From Acridotheres tristis (Eukaryota > Chordata > Aves > Passeriformes > Sturnidae), in contig CM072891.1 of assembly GCA_037013685.1 (NCBI GenBank), forward strand, positions 9,586,501 through 9,650,500: 64,000 nucleotides of DNA, read 5' to 3'. Shown here one piece after another: positions 60,401-64,000 of this stretch. Both the position numbers and the translations under genes were made by a program. Each line of letters begins with the position of its first letter. Within the stretch, counting starts at the first letter, position 1. Under the pieces are notes generated by a model that was given only the letters and a program-made list of their open reading frames with translations, did no database searches and had not been told where the DNA came from.

Positions 60401-63400
60401 GTTGTAAACATCGTGCTCTGTGTTCTTCTACAGCTAAAATGCTGTTGCTTTCTCTGACTCCTGAGAGTGGTGTCTTAGGAATATAGAATAGTACATTCTG
60501 TGCTGCAGTGCTGGTTTTAAGTTTGAAATAGCACTTGCTCAGTGTCGCTTGTAATTAATTTCTCAAAATCGGTATTGGCCTTGATAAGATACTTTGAAAC
60601 TCCTTGTTCAACATGACAGCATTGTAGATAACTCTTAGTATGCAACCCATTCATAATTTATTTTAAGAGATTCCCTTTATGTAAAACTGTTTTACTCTAG
60701 TTTTGAGTTTCAGTCTTGATGCAAACAAATGAAGCTCTGCAGGTAAAAATCGTTATGACTTTCTAATTGGCCATACCCAATTAGCATGGTGCAGAAGGTT
60801 GTGTTGGTTGACTTGTTTGGAAGAGTATCTAGGTCGGATGTAAAATTTTTCTGTATATTATTTTTTGCCAAGTGACCTGTCATTTCTGAAAGCTAGCTCC
60901 CGATGTAGATAATAAAAAGACTATGAAAAAGACTAATAAAAAGCACTTGAAGAGCCTACCTTGTATGTCTGCTCTATACTATATATACTAATACTATAAT
61001 TGCATGCAGTAGTTAATAAAAGAGGTATTATATTTTAATGACCTAAGTTCCTCCTCTTTGCTTTTGGTAGTTCAAGGAGCAGTAATACTGGCAGAACTTC
61101 TTTCTGCTGTGAAGCGCTCGTTGGCTCGAACTCTGGTCATCATAGTCAGCCTGGGATATGGGATAGTCAAGTGAGTAATTCTGTTATGGGTTTGTTGTGT
61201 TCTATTTAAAGGGATGTTGCTATTGGTTTTTAAGAATTTGGGGCAATATTCATCTCTCTGTACTTTGTTTGCTAAAAGGTAAGTGCTTTAGTTAAGTGGT
61301 CTGAAGATCTGAACTTCTTCACTAGTAAACAGAGACAGTTCCATACTGTCTTCTTTCCATCTACTCCTGTGTACAACTGTAGGATGGGTTTCTGAGTTGT
61401 TCTTGAGATGTTCCACTGACTGGAATGGGAGCTTTATGGGCCTGCCTTCCTGGTGAGGGGAGCTTTTGTAAATGTGGTAGGTCAAGAATCACTGATGGGG
61501 GAGGTGATCTGCTTCAGTAAAATTGTGGCTCGTTTGTCTGTCCACAGCTATATTCAATAGTAAAAACACATGCTAGGTGGCAGTGGGAAATTTTGGCAAT
61601 GTGGGTTTGCTGAGAGAGCTTGTGAAGAAATGAGATGAGACTTAGTGAAAGGGTCAAAAAAAGCTAAACAGGTTAACTAAGGAAAACAGGTTAACTAAGG
61701 AACAGGACTGTTGCCAGTGTCTCCCTTAGTCACATCATAAGTCAGAATGAATAGTAAGTTTCAAGCACCATAATAATATTTCTGGATCTGGACATAACCT
61801 TTTATTCATATGCGTCATACCTTATGCTTAGATTCAAGTTGACATGACTTCACTTTTTGTTCCCTATTTAATCTGAGATTCACTTTGTTACTTACAGGCC
61901 TCGCCTTGGAGTGACTCTTCACAAAGTAGTTATGGCTGGAGCCCTTTATCTGTTATTTTCTGGCATGGAAGGTGTTCTTAGAGTCACAGGGGTCAGTAAT
62001 AACTGCTCGAATTTTACCATATGCTACAGACACTATTGGCTGTATGTATTTGTGTGAACAGCTGGTTTCCTGCCCCCTCCCCTACAGCAACCAACCCAAA
62101 TTCCCACTGCTCCAGTTTTGAGTCTGTGCCTGGGGAAGTGTGTGTGAATGGTGCTGCTGCTACTGGATTCATTAAGTGCATCTTGGGTTGTAGATTTCTG
62201 TTACTCTGTTTTTGGGATTAAGTATTTAACCTGTCATATATTTGATACTTTTCCAGTTTTTCTATGACACTGTGGCTCTGATAGCAAACTTGGCCCTGTC
62301 CATGATTGATGCCTGTATTATTTTGTGGATATCCTTTTAAAAACTGCAGAATGTATGTCCTTATACATAGCTCATTATTTCTGTCTTACACTTGAAAGGA
62401 AAAAAGGTTTTGCTTGTTTCTGTTAGGACTTTGATAAGTTTATGATGTATATACAAAGGCAAGTTTTACCTTTTTAGTCAAACTCATGGTTGCTGGTGGA
62501 GCTTTCAGTTTATCCATGGAGAGTGTAAAAGATTTAATTACTACATCTCTAACAAGCAGGTTGCTCGTTTTCTGTAATGGAAGTGGCCAGAGCAATTAGT
62601 CACAGCAATTGCCTCAGCAGACTCCTTTTAACAGTGCTAGATTGACTTAATCTGGAAAGCTGCTTCTTGCCTTGCTGGTGGAGAACTAGAACTGACAATG
62701 TGGTATTGTCAGTTCCCCTCTGTGCATTGGACTAAACTCTTGGTTCATGCCCTCTGTTTCTCTAGCAAAACTTGGAACTGTTGTGGTGGTGTATTGGTGG
62801 TTTCTCATAAAACAGCCTGACCCTCCTTACTCCTCTACTTTGTTTTCTTTTCAGTTTGTTCTTATTGGCTCTTTCTTTGTCTCCAGGCCCAGAATGATCT
62901 TGCCTCCTTGGCTTTTATTCCCCTGGCTTTCCTAGATACTGCCCTGTGCTGGTGGATATCCTTCACTGTTTTACTTGATGGGGTGTATTTTCTTTTGAAT
63001 TTGTTTTTTTTTTTTTGTCTCTTTTTTGGCTGAACTTTTTTAAAAAGTAAGATCCAAGTATTTATTTTTTTCTACTTCTGGTAAAGGTTATAGAAATTCT
63101 GTAGTTGAGTGTTTAGGTAAGCTTTTGCTGCCTATTGCTTACCTAGTTTTTGTTGAACTGAATGTGTCTGTGTAAAGCTGCTCCAGAATATAGTCTGCCT
63201 GTTATCAGTCTCTCACTTTTGAGTATGAAAGTAATTTTTATTAGTGTAGCATGTCATGGCACCAGAGCAGTAGCCTTTGAAGAAATGTCTCAATGTGTCT
63301 TTTGGGGAGAAGGTTACTTAGCAACATCAAACCTAAAAGTCTTTCTGTAAAATTTGAACTAGTCTTGAAGTAATCACAAAATGAGACAGTGTATATTTCT

Positions 63401-64000
63401 GGGGTCTTAACATATTAATTCCAAGCAACCATAATCTTGTGTGACTTCAGCAACTGACATCCAATGTTGAACTTGTCTATAGCAAAATCCCTATAAAGTG
63501 TTCTTAGCTCAAGTCAATCACAAAAGCTCTAGTTGAAGTGTGAATAGCTTGCTGCCCAGCTGTGGCAACCACAGTTCTCCCCTATCACGATATCTCTCCT
63601 AACCACTTGTTTTGTCACTGTGGAAATAAAATAAAAAAAACGTGAAGGCACTCATGTGCGTTAAATAGATTTTAACAAATTTCTAGTTCAGATTTTACTT
63701 TTCATTTATCAAAAGCACAGCCAACTCTTTCCTGAGGGAATGGGCCATAGTCCCAAATAGAGGTTTGGTTACCATCTTTGACAAGAGTTATAGGTGTAGA
63801 TGACTAAATAACATGAAAAGGACAGATTTTGCTCTCTGGTACCTTTGTCATAGGATGAATTTTCTATTGAGAATCGTCTAATTTTTTGGAGGGCTAAGTG
63901 TGTGATTGAGAGAGCTGTTGATCATAAGGTCTGTGTCCTCCTAAGTCTATGTGACCAGCTTGTCCCTTCAGAGACTTTTCCTTGACTTTCTATACATATT
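48308..64000 (+). CDS. TMEM87A: TMEM87A (GOST-family Golgi membrane protein), exons 1-12 and start of 13
   Basis: Seven-transmembrane protein with a lumenal GOLD-like domain, of the GOST family; linked in the literature to Golgi pH and ion balance, retrograde traffic and mechanosensing. Exons: 48308-48439, 49906-49963, 53424-53521, 54330-54443, 56063-56116, 56212-56268, 57203-57347, 58061-58122, 60064-60247, 61071-61170, 61898-61991, then 62257-62328 or 62887-62955, then 63996 onward. All join in phase; exons 1-11 give 366 codons. Residues 1 to about 33 are a signal peptide, about 35-235 the lumenal domain with N-glycosylation sequons at N57, N78, N126 and N163. Membrane segments begin near residue 237. 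The remaining exons lie beyond position 64000. Confidence 0.96.
49906..49963 (+). CDS. TMEM87A: TMEM87A exon 2 (residues 45-64)
   Basis: 58 nt reading [19 protein letters not shown]; sequon N57-T-T. Acceptor TTGCAG, donor GTAAGT. Confidence 0.95.
49964..53423 (+). other. TMEM87A: TMEM87A intron 2 (3.5 kb)
   Basis: No credible exon or transposon seen. Contains a poly-T run near 51696-51714 and ends in a long T tract at the exon 3 acceptor. Confidence 0.75.
53424..53521 (+). CDS. TMEM87A: TMEM87A exon 3 (residues 64-96)
   Basis: 98 nt reading [20 protein letters not shown] then [12 protein letters not shown]; sequon N78 and cysteines C71 and C88, likely a lumenal disulfide. The acceptor TTAG follows an almost pure T tract; donor GTAAGA. 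Confidence 0.95.
54330..54443 (+). CDS. TMEM87A: TMEM87A exon 4 (residues 97-134)
   Basis: 114 nt, phase 0. The first half, [20 protein letters not shown], is diverged from human; the second, [11 protein letters not shown], is conserved with sequon N126. Acceptor TTGGCAG, donor GTATGG. Confidence 0.93.
56063..56116 (+). CDS. TMEM87A: TMEM87A exon 5 (residues 135-152)
   Basis: 54 nt, phase 0, reading [18 protein letters not shown]; a poorly conserved loop of the lumenal domain. Acceptor GTGCAG, donor GTAATT. Confidence 0.88.
56212..56268 (+). CDS. TMEM87A: TMEM87A exon 6 (residues 153-171)
   Basis: 57 nt, phase 0, reading [19 protein letters not shown], with sequon N163. The preceding intron is only 95 bp. 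Acceptor TCTAAG, donor GTATGT. Confidence 0.9.
57203..57347 (+). CDS. TMEM87A: TMEM87A exon 7 (residues 172-220)
   Basis: 145 nt reading [20 protein letters not shown], then a basic and Ser-rich variable stretch. The PYIFIV strand is conserved. Acceptor TTTTCAG, donor GTAAGA. Confidence 0.95.
58061..58122 (+). CDS. TMEM87A: TMEM87A exon 8 (residues 220-240)
   Basis: 62 nt reading [20 protein letters not shown]; last strand of the lumenal domain and entry to membrane segment 1. Acceptor TTGACAG, donor GTAAGT. Confidence 0.96.
58135..58200 (+). repeat. 33-bp direct tandem duplication
   Basis: ACTTTTCTTTGATCTATAC and the following bases through AGTTGA occur twice with a 33-bp period, starting 12 bases after the exon 8 donor. 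The copies are nearly identical, so the duplication is recent. Confidence 0.92.
60064..60247 (+). CDS. TMEM87A: TMEM87A exon 9 (residues 241-302), membrane segments 1-2
   Basis: 184 nt. [19 protein letters not shown] and [20 protein letters not shown] are hydrophobic spans separated by [12 protein letters not shown]; near identical to human. Acceptor AATAG, donor GTAGGT. Confidence 0.97.
61071..61170 (+). CDS. TMEM87A: TMEM87A exon 10 (residues 302-335)
   Basis: 100 nt reading [20 protein letters not shown] then [12 protein letters not shown]; third membrane span. Acceptor TGGTAG, donor GTGAGT. Confidence 0.97.
61666..61701 (+). repeat. 18-bp tandem duplication
   Basis: AAACAGGTTAACTAAGGA twice in a row in TMEM87A intron 10, followed by a partial third copy. 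Confidence 0.9.
61898..61991 (+). CDS. TMEM87A: TMEM87A exon 11 (residues 335-366)
   Basis: 94 nt reading [20 protein letters not shown] then [11 protein letters not shown]; fourth membrane span. Acceptor TTACAG, donor GTCAGT. Confidence 0.96.
62257..62328 (+). CDS. TMEM87A: TMEM87A alternative exon 12a (residues 367-390)
   Basis: 72 nt, phase 0 on both sides: [20 protein letters not shown] then IILW, a membrane span. The acceptor TTTTCCAG is an ordinary U2 site. There is no GT donor; the exon ends at TGG|ATATCCTTTT, a full U12-type AT-AC donor. Reading through the donor reaches TAA four codons later. I recall a similar human version (NLALSAVDACVILW). Confidence 0.9.
62329..62338 (+). promoter_or_regulatory. 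TMEM87A: U12-type AT-AC donor of exon 12a
   Basis: ATATCCTTTT matches the minor-spliceosome AT-AC 5' splice-site consensus at every position. Pairs with the AC acceptor before 63996. Confidence 0.9.
62887..62955 (+). CDS. TMEM87A: TMEM87A alternative exon 12b (residues 367-389)
   Basis: 69 nt, phase 0 on both sides: [20 protein letters not shown] then CWW, the same membrane span as 12a with a different sequence; both end in a Trp before the next exon's IF. The acceptor GTCTCCAG has a long pyrimidine tract (U2). The donor is ATATCCTTCA, again U12-type AT-AC. It matches the version shared with TMEM87B, as I recall. Confidence 0.93.
62956..62965 (+). promoter_or_regulatory. TMEM87A: U12-type AT-AC donor of exon 12b
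   Basis: ATATCCTT core identical to the exon 12a donor; uses the same downstream acceptor. Confidence 0.9.
63978..63995 (+). promoter_or_regulatory. TMEM87A: U12 branch site and AC acceptor
   Basis: TTCCTTGAC (branch A at 63985) closely fits the U12 branch consensus TTCCTTRAC. It is followed ten bases on by the dinucleotide AC at 63994-63995, the short spacing typical of U12 introns. No polypyrimidine tract and no AG. Confidence 0.87.
63996..64000 (+). CDS. TMEM87A: TMEM87A exon 13, first five bases
   Basis: ATATT in phase 0 gives Ile and the start of a Phe or Leu codon, matching the IFISL that follows this junction in human as I remember it. Cut by the window edge. Confidence 0.78.

Noticed and set aside
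62329..62340. Exon 12a as the true C-terminus of TMEM87A (TAA just past the donor)
   Set aside because: The family has three or more further membrane spans downstream, and the perfect U12 donor sits exactly where the next exon should join. A retained-intron short form is possible but needs transcript evidence.

Overview
The window is vertebrate nuclear DNA, almost certainly from a bird. It carries three multi-exon genes in the conserved tetrapod order CAPN3 - GANC - TMEM87A, with GT-AG introns of mostly 0.1 to 5 kb. Three fragments match the 3' part of the avian CR1 LINE family as I remember it, and a CpG island marks the only housekeeping-type promoter. The species cannot be named from this sequence. 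All three genes were reconstructed exon by exon from splice sites, reading phase and remembered family sequence. Every exon joins in phase.

Layout. Positions 95-21954, minus strand: CAPN3 (calpain-3, the muscle calpain), exons 1-20, 716 codons, truncated by the left edge; the last part of the penta-EF-hand domain lies outside. Positions 21955-26995: about 5 kb between genes, holding the CAPN3 upstream region (a MEF2 site and an E-box) and the GANC 3' end. Positions 26996-48064, minus strand: GANC (neutral alpha-glucosidase C, family GH31), complete in 24 exons and 914 codons plus stop, with both catalytic aspartates present. Positions about 47805-48950: CpG island with a head-to-head promoter; the GANC and TMEM87A start codons lie only 243 bp apart. 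Positions 48308-64000, plus strand: TMEM87A (GOST-family Golgi membrane protein), exons 1-12 and the first five bases of exon 13; the rest lies beyond the right edge.

The most interesting structure is at the right edge. TMEM87A has two alternative versions of exon 12, and both end in an AT-AC minor-spliceosome (U12) donor, ATATCCTT. They share one U12 branch site and AC acceptor just before position 63996. Both upstream acceptors are ordinary AG sites, so splicing 12a to 12b, or skipping both, would need mixed U2/U12 pairing. Strict one-of-two choice of a membrane segment therefore appears to be built into the splice sites. Other points: a U12-like donor in CAPN3 intron 19, a GC-AG intron in GANC, two CAPN3 microexons of 12 and 15 nt, a CAPN3 acceptor whose pyrimidine tract is a TTC microsatellite, and Asn instead of Asp next to the calpain catalytic Cys.

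The three genes do not form one pathway. CAPN3 is a muscle protease, GANC acts on alpha-glucosidic bonds, and TMEM87A acts in the Golgi. Only GANC and TMEM87A look co-regulated, through the shared promoter.
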